This document shows positions 28,383 to 35,605 of a stretch of 64,000 nt of DNA, piece after piece (the first letter of the stretch is position 1; the number at the start of each line of letters is the position of its first letter). A program made the position numbers and the translations under genes. The stretch comes from Bacillus sp. FJAT-50079 (GTDB taxonomy: Bacteria; Bacillota; Bacilli; Bacillales; Bacillaceae_C), in contig NZ_JAGYPD010000003.1 in NCBI RefSeq assembly GCF_018343515.1, forward strand, positions 388,116 through 452,115. The letters are read 5' to 3'. The notes under the pieces are model-generated. The model was not told where the DNA came from, made no database searches, and worked only from the letters and a program-made list of their open reading frames with translations.

Positions 28383-29735
28383 ATGATAAAAAAAACGATA
28401 GATAAGAAGGCTTTTCATCTTCTAAAAGAGAAAATGAGTGAGGGGTTGCTGCCCCAATGGGTGCTTACGGATCCTGATATATTTGATTTGGAGATTGAAA
28501 AGATATATGGACGGACGTGGCAGTTTTTGGCACATGAAACGGAGCTAAAGGGACCGGGGAGTTACGTAACGCGCTGGATGGCGAATGATCCCGTTTTGTT
28601 ATTAAAAAATAGAAATGGAGAAATCAAAGCATTTTTGAATTCCTGCACACACCGTGGAACGCAATTATGCACTGCGGATCGAGGCAATAAAAAAGTTTTT
28701 ACATGTCCTTACCATGGTTGGAGTTACAACCTCGATGGTGATTTAATTGGCATTGTAGCGGGCAATAAAGTGTACGGTGAAGAAATGGATAAGTCTGAGT
28801 GGGGGCTTAGGCCAATTCCTCAAGTTGGAATGTATCGTGGGATGATTTTTGCTAGTTTAGATCATCATGCCATGCCGCTAGAAGAATATTTAGGAGATAT
28901 GAAATGGTATTTTGATATTTTATTAGGCAGAAGTGATGGAGGAATGGAAGTAAGGGGTCTTCCCCAGCGTTGGGTCGCAAAGGCGAATTGGAAAGCAACG
29001 GCTGAAAACTTTGCTGCCGACCCTTACCATGTACAGACAACCCATCGATCGACAGTCGAATTAGGGATAAGTCCGTCGGATCCGTTGTATGCGGGATACG
29101 GGCACCAAATCGTATTAGATAACGGTCACGGGATTAATGTGATTACTTCAAAAACAGGAGAAGCAAGAGTTCCTTTTCAAGGAATGCCGGAATCGATGTG
29201 GCCAATGTTTAAGGAAAACTTAACGCCGGAGCAATTACATGTGTTATCAAAAGTTACCGTTTTTGTTGGAGGAGTGTACCCGAATCTCTCGTTTGTTAGT
29301 CCGATTCATGGTACGGAAGGAGACTTGCACAATTACTTGAATTTTCGGATGTGGCGGCCGATATCTCCAGAGCAAGTAGAAGTATGGAGCTGGTTTTTAA
29401 TCGATAAAGCTGCACCTGAAGAATATAAGGAAGCGGCGTACAAAGGATACTTAGGTTCTTTCGGTCCTTCTGGTACTTTGGAGCAGGATGATACAGAAAC
29501 TTGGTCGAGAATAGTGGAAGTAAGCAAAGGTCTAATGATGCGAGATAAGCATTTAAATTATAATAGTGTAAGCAATTATTTAATGGGTTTCAATCGTGTA
29601 GAACCAGATGAGAATTTCCCTGGTCCAGGCAAGGCTTACCCAACAACATATTTGGATGCAATTTCGAGAAGCATGCATGAAAATTGGCTGGAGCTCATTT
29701 CAGCAGGTATGTTTGAAGAGGAGGTGATCAAATGA
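28383..29735 (+). CDS. Aromatic-ring-hydroxylating (Rieske) oxygenase, large subunit
   Basis: 450 aa. The Rieske centre is C88-x-H90 (SCTHRGTQLC) and C108-x2-H111 (CPYHGWSY) with the usual 17-residue gap. The mononuclear iron site is ENFAADPYHVQTTH (Asp213 bridge, His216, His221). It belongs to the alpha subunits of two-subunit oxygenases (benzoate, anthranilate, biphenyl types). It inserts O2 into an aromatic ring. No dihydrodiol dehydrogenase is present, so an anthranilate- or salicylate-like substrate giving catechol directly would fit the pathway. The substrate is not proven. The ATG chosen is 9 nt after AAGGAGG. Confidence 0.9.
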   Translation: MIKKTIDKKAFHLLKEKMSEGLLPQWVLTDPDIFDLEIEKIYGRTWQFLAHETELKGPGSYVTRWMANDPVLLLKNRNGEIKAFLNSCTHRGTQLCTADRGNKKVFTCPYHGWSYNLDGDLIGIVAGNKVYGEEMDKSEWGLRPIPQVGMYRGMIFASLDHHAMPLEEYLGDMKWYFDILLGRSDGGMEVRGLPQRWVAKANWKATAENFAADPYHVQTTHRSTVELGISPSDPLYAGYGHQIVLDNGHGINVITSKTGEARVPFQGMPESMWPMFKENLTPEQLHVLSKVTVFVGGVYPNLSFVSPIHGTEGDLHNYLNFRMWRPISPEQVEVWSWFLIDKAAPEEYKEAAYKGYLGSFGPSGTLEQDDTETWSRIVEVSKGLMMRDKHLNYNSVSNYLMGFNRVEPDENFPGPGKAYPTTYLDAISRSMHENWLELISAGMFEEEVIK

Positions 29736-30256
29736 ATTCCGAAGTAGGTGTTCAAATTACAGCGGAATTGTACTTTGAAATTACAAATTTCCTTTATTTA
29801 GAAGCCTACTATTTGGATCATGGCCAATACAATGAATGGCTCGATTTATTAACAGATGACATAAAATACCGCATGCCGTTAAGAGAAACGGTAGAGGGAG
29901 TAGGGGCAAATAATATATCGGAGGATATGGCATTTTTTGATGAATCAAAAGCGGCCATGACAACCCGAGTAAAGCGGTTGTATACGAAGTCTGCTTGGGT
30001 GGAAAATCCTGCAACCCGTCAGCGGCATTTCATTTCAAATATTATGGTGAAAGCTAGCTCACTTTCTGACGAGTATGAGGTGAGAAGCTACTTTTTATTT
30101 AAACGAAGCCGCGGATCAGGTCATCAAACGGAGGAGCTATTCGGAGAGCGAAATGACGTGATTAGAAAAGTAAACGGCGAATGGAAAATAGCTGCACGAA
30201 CAATTATTCCAGATCAGTCTGTGATTACACTAATGAATATGAGTATGTTTTTATAA
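29732..30256 (+). CDS. Aromatic-ring-hydroxylating oxygenase, small subunit
   Basis: 174 aa, NTF2-like fold of beta subunits (EAYYLDHGQYNEWLDLLTDDIKY near the start, a late GEWKIAARTIIPDQS). Its ATG overlaps the stop of the large-subunit gene in an ATGA, which indicates equal production. It is structural in most family members. The unit ends here without genes for a ferredoxin or reductase. Confidence 0.9.
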   Translation: MNSEVGVQITAELYFEITNFLYLEAYYLDHGQYNEWLDLLTDDIKYRMPLRETVEGVGANNISEDMAFFDESKAAMTTRVKRLYTKSAWVENPATRQRHFISNIMVKASSLSDEYEVRSYFLFKRSRGSGHQTEELFGERNDVIRKVNGEWKIAARTIIPDQSVITLMNMSMFL

Positions 30257-30269
30257 AATGCATGATTGA

Positions 30270-30301
30270 ACCGCTATTTCAAGGGATAGCGGTATTTTTT
30301 A
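30270..30301 (+). terminator. Terminator of the TRAP-Rieske operon
   Basis: CCGCTAT (30271-30277) pairs with ATAGCGG (30286-30292), followed by a T-run after one A. Confidence 0.85.
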
Positions 30302-30390
30302 TTCCTTTAGCAGGTAAAATATGTTTTTTGAAACCAATGTGAGGTTGATCCGTAATCATAAATAAAGATAACATAATGGAGATGGTAGTC

Positions 30391-30549
30391 ATGTCTAAAA
30401 AAAGTAAAAATGGGATGGCAAGTGGCCTCGCGATCGGTATTGCACTAGGCGTCGCTTTAGGTCTTGCTCTTGATAATATCACGCTAGGTATTGCGATCGG
30501 AATCGCAATTGGAGCGGGAATTGGCAGTGCTAATTCAAAAAAGAAATGA
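30391..30549 (+). CDS. Small glycine-zipper membrane protein
   Basis: 52 aa. A basic start (MSKKSKNG) leads into two hydrophobic stretches built from repeated G-x3-G/A steps (SGLAIGIALGVALGLAL and LGIAIGIAIGAGIG) and a basic tail NSKKK. It has a GGAG site and a terminator right after it. Such short glycine-zipper proteins are frequent in Bacillaceae; function is unknown. The frame and codon pattern look genuine, while the opposite-strand frame lacks any of these features. Confidence 0.65.
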   Translation: MSKKSKNGMASGLAIGIALGVALGLALDNITLGIAIGIAIGAGIGSANSKKK

Positions 30550-30582
30550 ATCATTTTGCAAGCAAACTCATATTTTTCCATC

Positions 30583-30612
30583 AACCTTACTCCTGCTCAA
30601 GTAAGGTTTTTT
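30583..30612 (+). terminator. Terminator after the small glycine-zipper gene
   Basis: AACCTTACT (30583-30591) pairs with AGTAAGGTT (30600-30608), followed by TTTT. Confidence 0.85.
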
Positions 30613-30731
30613 GCCTATCTTAAAAAGACCGAGTTTAATTTTCTGAAATATTAGAAATGTTATAGGCGAACGTAGTATAATGATCCTATGTAAATACATC
30701 AGACAAAACATCTTGGTGAAGGTGATCAGCA

Positions 30732-32810
30732 ATGAAAATAAAAGTGAGCGTGTTTTTGATTGTCTTTGTGCTTGTTATCGTGACGCTTTGGAATATAGCT
30801 GGGGGCAAGCAACGTGCAAATGAAGAGAAAGAACAGCTGGCGGTTACGGGGCAAATGGATTTACAAACGAAATCGCTTACTGAGGTGGGACCACTAAAAT
30901 TGAATGGTACGTGGGAGTTTTATTGGGGGCAATTCATTTATCCGGAAGATAGGATTGCCTCTTCGCCATACTTCGTATCTGTTCCAAATACATGGAATCA
31001 TTATATGATTGATGATCAAACACTCCCCAAACACGGGTTTGCGACTTATCGGTTAACAATTATGTTAGATAAGGATGATAAAGGGGAGGTAGTCTCCCTC
31101 TATGTTCCAAGTATAGCAACGGCTTATCAGTTATGGGCGAACGGGCAATTAATTGCGGAAAATGGACAAGTTGGCAAATCACGGTCGCAAATGATTCCGA
31201 AGAATTATCCCCAAATTGCAACATTTATCGCTGATGAACAACAAATTGAGCTCGTTCTTCACGTTTCCAATTTTGATTATCATAAAGCGGGAATGTGGGA
31301 GCCGATGATATTTGGAACAGTGGAACAAATCATTGAAACGAGAGAGAACAATCTGCTATTGCAGATGTTTGTTATCGGCTGTATTTTTATTATTAGTTTC
31401 TATCATTTATTGCTATTTTTTCAGCGACCAAAAGAATTATCACCGCTCTTTTTGGCGCTTGCTTGCTTTTTTGTTGTGCTACGAACATTGCTATTAAAGG
31501 ATACCTTATTGGTTTATTTATTTCCGAAAATAAGTTGGGAAATTGCCGTTCATCTTCAACATTTGGCCGGTATTATGGCTTTACTCTTTTTCTTATTGTT
31601 TACGAGACGTGAACTATCTTTTGATATGCCAAAAATGATCACCAAATGCTTTTCTACTATTTTAATTTTGTACAGTATGTTTGTGGCGGTCACACCTGTA
31701 CGTATTTTATCACATGCCTTCCTATTCTTTAAAATCATGGCCTTCCTCATCATGTTATGCATCGTAATTGTATCTTTTGTAAGAATGGTGCGAAAGCGTG
31801 AAGGGGCTACTTTAAATGTAATGGCGATGCTCATATTATTTACTGCACTTTTAAATGATATTTTTTATTATAGCCATTGGATTACGACGAATGAATTTGT
31901 TTCGTTTGGAATCCTCTTTTATCTATTTATTCAGTCGATTCACTTATCACGGCGCTTTTCACTTTCCTTTGAAAAAGTTGAAAGTCTCTCAGAAAAATAC
32001 CAAAGGCTAAACCATTCGTTAGAAGAAAAAGTAGAAAAGCGTACAGAGGAATTGCGTGACGCAAATGACAAAATGCAAAAAATTGAAAAAGCACGCCGCC
32101 GTTTGCTCGCCAGTGTTTCACATGAGCTGAATACGCCACTAACCTTTATTCAAGGATATATAAAAGCGATGATTGATGGTGTCATTTCCAAAGATGATTC
32201 AACCTATTTACGGACAATTTATAGTGATACAAAAATGATGGCCCATATTATTCGGGACCTTCAGGAATTATCTAAATTGGAAGCGGGACAAGTCCGTTTT
32301 CAGTTTAAAGAAGTTGAAATGGCCTCGTTTTTTTGTCAGTTGTACGAGGAACATCAATCAGTTGTAGAGGAAAAAGGGTTTCAATTTTACTTAAAGGAAT
32401 ATCTACCTGATGAGGAGATTATTTGTTTAATTGATCCAGTTCGAATAAAGCAAGTGTATATGAATGTGATGACGAATGCCCGGAAATTCACACCCGTTGG
32501 CGGGACGATCACGCTTGAAATGGATTTGCTTTCAAGAGTGAACGAGGAAATGATAAAAATAAGTGTCCATGATACGGGTGCTGGAATCGCTCAAGAAGAT
32601 TTGCCATTTGTATTCGATCGTTTTTACAAGTCGAAGCAACGAGATGAAGGAGAACAAAGGGGAGCTGGTCTTGGACTAGCGATAGCTAAAGAAATTATCG
32701 AACAGCATCATGGTTCTATGTGGGTGGAAAGCCAGCAAGGAAAAGGCAGTACTTTTTCCTTTTCGCTACCTGTTCAACAACGAGGAGGAGATCGGGATGA
32801 CCAAGGGTAA
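30732..32810 (+). CDS. Sensor histidine kinase with 7TMR-DISM sensor
   Basis: 692 aa. An N-terminal helix, an extracellular domain of about 180 residues with a jelly-roll look (GTWEFYWGQF, YVPSIATAYQLWANGQL), then seven membrane helices, a coiled coil (residues about 420-455), the phosphoacceptor SHELNTPLTF and an ATPase domain with GAGLGLAIAKEI. The DISM sensor class usually reads small carbohydrates or related ligands. A TATAAT at 30676-30681 could be its -10. It overlaps the regulator gene by 14 bp, so the pair is one system. Confidence 0.9.
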   Translation: MKIKVSVFLIVFVLVIVTLWNIAGGKQRANEEKEQLAVTGQMDLQTKSLTEVGPLKLNGTWEFYWGQFIYPEDRIASSPYFVSVPNTWNHYMIDDQTLPKHGFATYRLTIMLDKDDKGEVVSLYVPSIATAYQLWANGQLIAENGQVGKSRSQMIPKNYPQIATFIADEQQIELVLHVSNFDYHKAGMWEPMIFGTVEQIIETRENNLLLQMFVIGCIFIISFYHLLLFFQRPKELSPLFLALACFFVVLRTLLLKDTLLVYLFPKISWEIAVHLQHLAGIMALLFFLLFTRRELSFDMPKMITKCFSTILILYSMFVAVTPVRILSHAFLFFKIMAFLIMLCIVIVSFVRMVRKREGATLNVMAMLILFTALLNDIFYYSHWITTNEFVSFGILFYLFIQSIHLSRRFSLSFEKVESLSEKYQRLNHSLEEKVEKRTEELRDANDKMQKIEKARRRLLASVSHELNTPLTFIQGYIKAMIDGVISKDDSTYLRTIYSDTKMMAHIIRDLQELSKLEAGQVRFQFKEVEMASFFCQLYEEHQSVVEEKGFQFYLKEYLPDEEIICLIDPVRIKQVYMNVMTNARKFTPVGGTITLEMDLLSRVNEEMIKISVHDTGAGIAQEDLPFVFDRFYKSKQRDEGEQRGAGLGLAIAKEIIEQHHGSMWVESQQGKGSTFSFSLPVQQRGGDRDDQG

Positions 32811-33390
32811 AGTGTTAGTTGTAGATGATGAGTATAAAATTCGCTCTTTATTAACATTATATTTGCTTGAACATGAATATGAAGTCATTACTGCTGGTAA
32901 TGGAAAGGAAGCATTAAGCCTAATTGAACAGCAAAATCCAGATATCGTTGTATTAGATATTATCTTACCTGATATAAGCGGGTTAAATCTATGTAAGCAT
33001 ATACGTAAGTATAAAGAAATACCTGTTATCTATTTAAGCTGTCTACAAGAATCAGAAACGATCATTACAGGACTTGAATATGGCGGTGATGATTATTTAA
33101 CGAAACCGTTTGATCCTAATGTGTTAATTGCAAGGATTAACGCCCTTTTGCGTAGAGCGAGAGGGAAAGGATTACTGAAAAAAAATGAGGAGCAGATGGA
33201 GTCATTAACCTCTCAAGAGAAATTAATTTTACAATGGATTGAAAAAGGATACACAAATAAAGAGATTGCACAAAAGCTCAAGTTAAAAGAAGGAACGATA
33301 AAGGTATACAATCATACGATTTTTCAAAAATTACAAGTGAAAAATCGTACGCAAGCAATTGTGAGAGCAAAGGAAGAGAAGATTATTTAA
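32797..33390 (+). CDS. Response regulator, receiver plus LuxR-type HTH
   Basis: 197 aa from the ATG after GAGGAGG, inside the end of the kinase gene. The receiver domain has VVDDE, phosphoacceptor Asp in VVLDIILPD and KPF. The output domain is a LuxR/NarL helix-turn-helix (LTSQEKLILQWIEKGYTNKEIAQ). The receiver, with the GGDDYLTKPFDP stretch, looks more OmpR-like than NarL-like, a less common pairing. Targets may include the SinI-like gene downstream, but nothing in the sequence proves it. Confidence 0.88.
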   Translation: MTKGKVLVVDDEYKIRSLLTLYLLEHEYEVITAGNGKEALSLIEQQNPDIVVLDIILPDISGLNLCKHIRKYKEIPVIYLSCLQESETIITGLEYGGDDYLTKPFDPNVLIARINALLRRARGKGLLKKNEEQMESLTSQEKLILQWIEKGYTNKEIAQKLKLKEGTIKVYNHTIFQKLQVKNRTQAIVRAKEEKII

Positions 33391-33558
33391 ATAGTTCCCA
33401 TAATGTAATGGTCTTTTTCAAAAAAATAACAAAAACCTTAACTTTAGTTAATATGAAAAAGTAATTGTGCATAGTAAAATACGAATAGGTAAAATTTCAT
33501 ATGCTCCAAAAGTGATACATAATTTTGTATCTCGAGAAAATAAAGAGATGGAGGAAAT

Positions 33559-33768
33559 ATGAGTATGAGTGTGGATAATCGTCAAGCACATTTGCAAGTG
33601 GATCCTGAGTGGACAGACTTAATACGTGAAGCATTATCTCTTGGTTTAGAGCCAGCGGAAATTAGAAGATTCCTAAACTCGAAAAAATTTTCGGTAGATG
33701 AGATGCAAATGTATAAAAAGCCAATGACGACAGAAACACTATATAATTCAAAGGTCGATTTTTCATAA
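33559..33768 (+). CDS. SinI-like anti-repressor domain protein
   Basis: 69 aa. Residues about 14-44 (DPEWTDLIREALSLGLEPAEI then RRFL) match the Sin/SinI dimerisation helix pair, which in Bacillus binds and disarms the biofilm repressor SinR. The C-terminal 25 residues are polar and unlike B. subtilis SinI. No sinR-like gene is adjacent, so it may act on a repressor encoded elsewhere. GGAGGAA precedes the ATG; a second ATG six bases later is an alternative start. The 168 bp before it are AT-rich with no clear promoter. Confidence 0.72.
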   Translation: MSMSVDNRQAHLQVDPEWTDLIREALSLGLEPAEIRRFLNSKKFSVDEMQMYKKPMTTETLYNSKVDFS

Positions 33769-33789
33769 TAAGCTTGCATCCCTGAATTC

Positions 33790-33815
33790 AAACGATAGTT
33801 AGGCAACTATCGTTT
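33790..33815 (+). terminator. Perfect hairpin after the SinI-like gene
   Basis: AAACGATAGTT (33790-33800) and AACTATCGTTT (33805-33815) form an 11-bp perfect stem with a 4-nt loop. A T-run occurs only about 11 nt later, so termination is probable but not certain. Confidence 0.6.
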
Positions 33816-33847
33816 GGGACAGGATATTTTTTTGTTTATGGACAAAA

Positions 33848-33898
33848 TGTGAAATATTGAACAAACTACTTGCTAAAGATAAAAAAACGATGTATCTT
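33848..33898 (+). promoter_or_regulatory. doxX-1 promoter with degenerate Fnr half-site
   Basis: TGTGA-AATATT-GAACA (33848-33863) is followed after 6 bp by TTGCTA (33870-33875), 17 bp and TATCTT (33893-33898). The same arrangement with the same spacing precedes the second doxX copy (37537-37587). Confidence 0.5.
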
Positions 33899-33914
33899 AT
33901 AAGTAAGAAATAAA

Positions 33915-33930
33915 TGTGAATTAGTTCACA
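33915..33930 (+). promoter_or_regulatory. Fnr box 1 of doxX-1
   Basis: TGTGA-ATTAGT-TCACA is a full match to the Bacillus Fnr/CRP-type site TGTGA-N6-TCACA. A TATATT about 26 bp downstream could be an Fnr-dependent -10. Confidence 0.75.
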
Positions 33931-33965
33931 ATGAGAAAGAGCAATTATATTTTTTTGAGTTATCA

Positions 33966-33981
33966 TGTGAACAGATTCACA
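33966..33981 (+). promoter_or_regulatory. Fnr box 2 of doxX-1
   Basis: TGTGA-ACAGAT-TCACA, also a full match, ends 23 bp before the ATG, so it is more suited to repression or looping with box 1. Confidence 0.7.
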
Positions 33982-34004
33982 ATTGAATAAAAGGAGTGGT
34001 TAAG

Positions 34005-34520
34005 ATGAGAAAATGGTTCGAGAACAAAGTCGTTGCTGTTGTTTGGACAGTGCTAAGGGTATGGCTTGGTATTCAATGGCTGCAAGCTGGTTGGGGAAAA
34101 GTGACAGGTGGATTTGATGCAGGCGGGTATTTACAAGGAGCGATTGCAAAAGCAGGCGGTGAGACACCGATTGTCGCTGCGTGGTATGGAAACTTCCTAG
34201 AGACGGTTGCCCTGCCGAACGCAAAGCTGTTTAGCTTCGTTGTTGCTTGGGGAGAGTTATTAGTTGGGCTCGGGTTGATCGTTGGAGCTCTAACAATCCC
34301 AGCTTTGATCGCAGCTGCATTTATGAACTTAAACTTCTTATGGGCAGGAACAGTAAGCACAAACCCTACTTTCTTGTTAGCGGCAGTCGTTCTTCTCTTC
34401 GTTTGGAAAGGCACAACATATTACGGAGTAGACAGATTCTTCCTTCCATTCATGAGAAACAAACTGCAAGAACGAAAAAATAAACAAACGAATAAAATGA
34501 TTGCTGAAGGTGCGGCATAA
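34005..34520 (+). CDS. DoxX-family membrane protein, copy 1
   Basis: 171 aa with four hydrophobic helices. RVWLGIQWLQAGWGKVTG and a late NFLWAGTVSTNP are DoxX family signatures; relatives include the DoxD subunit of thiosulfate:quinone oxidoreductase and MpdA-like proteins, but most are uncharacterised. The ATG after AAGGAG is chosen over a GTG within that site. It is about four-fifths identical by eye to the copy at 37702 and shares its promoter layout, so it is a duplication. Fnr boxes suggest anaerobic or NO-linked control. Confidence 0.85.
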   Translation: MRKWFENKVVAVVWTVLRVWLGIQWLQAGWGKVTGGFDAGGYLQGAIAKAGGETPIVAAWYGNFLETVALPNAKLFSFVVAWGELLVGLGLIVGALTIPALIAAAFMNLNFLWAGTVSTNPTFLLAAVVLLFVWKGTTYYGVDRFFLPFMRNKLQERKNKQTNKMIAEGAA

Positions 34521-34523
34521 GAG

Positions 34524-34548
34524 AAAACTTCTGAAAAGAGGTTTTTTT
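34524..34548 (+). terminator. Terminator after doxX-1
   Basis: AAAACTTCT (34524-34532) pairs with AGAGGTTTT (34537-34545, one G-U pair), within a T-run. Confidence 0.7.
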
Positions 34549-34563
34549 CTTTTTACATATTTC

Positions 34564-34579
34564 AGTGACCTGCATCACA
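34564..34579 (+). promoter_or_regulatory. Fnr/CRP-like site before the globin gene
   Basis: AGTGA-CCTGCA-TCACA matches TGTGA-N6-TCACA at nine of ten arm positions, 60 bp before the globin ATG. Confidence 0.55.
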
Positions 34580-34638
34580 GTTAGATATTATTTTACTCGA
34601 TAAAATAATAAGGTAGAATGGATGGAGAGGTGTAGACG

Positions 34639-35031
34639 ATGAATAAACCACGATTACAAACATTATATGATGAAATTGGACCGAGTAAAATCGATCAATT
34701 GGTTAAGGCGTTTTATCCAAAGGTCTATGCAGATCCGAATTTAATTCCGCTATTTGACGGGGATATTCATGAAATTATGCGTAAACAGCGCATGTTTTTA
34801 ACGCAATTTTTAGGTGGTCCACCACTTTATAGTGAAGAATTTGGTCCGCCTGCCATGAGATACCGTCATCTTCCGTTTGAAATAACACCCGAGCGTGCTC
34901 GAAGCTGGCTGCGTTGTATGAAAGAAGCTTTCGAAGACGTAGGGTTGAATGAGCTTGAAGCCGGAGAATTGTTTTATGAACGATTAACACAAGTTGCTGC
35001 GATCATGGTGAATGTTGAAGAGGATGCGTAA
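34639..35031 (+). CDS. Truncated haemoglobin (YjbI-like, group II)
   Basis: 130 aa, the usual size. LYDEIG at the start, PLFDGDI, LTQFLGGPPLYSEEFG and the proximal-His region YRHLPFEITPERA with a Trp in the following helix identify group II truncated globins. It binds haem and probably O2 or NO, protecting against nitrosative or oxidative stress. It is next to DoxX genes behind an Fnr-like site and is followed by a membrane protein gene in the same direction. Confidence 0.9.
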   Translation: MNKPRLQTLYDEIGPSKIDQLVKAFYPKVYADPNLIPLFDGDIHEIMRKQRMFLTQFLGGPPLYSEEFGPPAMRYRHLPFEITPERARSWLRCMKEAFEDVGLNELEAGELFYERLTQVAAIMVNVEEDA

Positions 35032-35049
35032 CCAACGATTTGGTTACGC
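35026..35049 (+). other. Inverted repeat across the globin stop codon
   Basis: GCGTAACC (35026-35033) and GGTTACGC (35042-35049) form an 8-bp stem that includes the TAA stop. There is no T-run, so it is more likely an RNA-stability or spacing element than a terminator. Confidence 0.45.
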
Positions 35050-35073
35050 GTTGTTATGAATGGAGGTTCACAG

Positions 35074-35523
35074 TTGTTTTATAAAATTCTCGTATTTATT
35101 CATATTCTTTCCGCCATTCTTGGAATGGGACCTGGATTTATATTAAGTTTAATTGCAAAATCGGCCAAAACAATGACCGAATTGCGTAATGCATATGTAA
35201 TTAAGAATCGTTTGCATCTATTTGTTATGATCGGTGGATTGCTTCTCATCACAACTGGGTTACTAATGGGAGCGATCAATCCGATTTTATTTCGTATGGG
35301 CTGGTACGTTGTCAGTTTGCTACTCTTTTTAATAGGATTAGCGATGGGTCCATTATTATTTGCTCCTTTGTCAAAACCGATTAAAGAATTACTGAAAACG
35401 CATCAAGGCGATGAAATACCTGATCAATACTTCCGGTTATCCAAAAAACTCGATCTCTATGAAAACATCGGCAATGGTATTTTCTTAGTTATTATTATTT
35501 TAATGATTTTAAAACCGTTTTAA
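35074..35523 (+). CDS. DUF2269-like integral membrane protein
   Basis: 149 aa with four membrane helices (YKILVFIHILSAILGMGPGF first). The layout, with a His in helix 1 and HLFVMIGGLLLITTG, resembles DUF2269/YndJ-like predicted membrane proteins, possibly haem-binding. A TTG 7 nt after TGGAGG is the preferred start; an ATG at 35056 lies before that site and would add six residues. It follows the globin gene by 42 bp and may be co-transcribed. Confidence 0.72.
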   Translation: MFYKILVFIHILSAILGMGPGFILSLIAKSAKTMTELRNAYVIKNRLHLFVMIGGLLLITTGLLMGAINPILFRMGWYVVSLLLFLIGLAMGPLLFAPLSKPIKELLKTHQGDEIPDQYFRLSKKLDLYENIGNGIFLVIIILMILKPF

Positions 35524-35568
35524 TGGACTTTTGCGTTTACATACATATATTCAGGCAATCTCGTGGAA

Positions 35569-35591
35569 AATAAAATGATTATCATTTTATT
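35569..35591 (+). promoter_or_regulatory. Fur box-like perfect palindrome
   Basis: AATAAAATGAT-T-ATCATTTTATT is a perfect 11-1-11 inverted repeat. The central 19 bp match the classic Fur box (GATAATGATTATCATTATC) at about 15 positions. It abuts the GGAGGT ribosome binding site of the next gene, so Fur bound here would repress it under iron-replete conditions. Confidence 0.65.
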
Positions 35592-35605
35592 CGGAGGTTG
35601 TTCAG

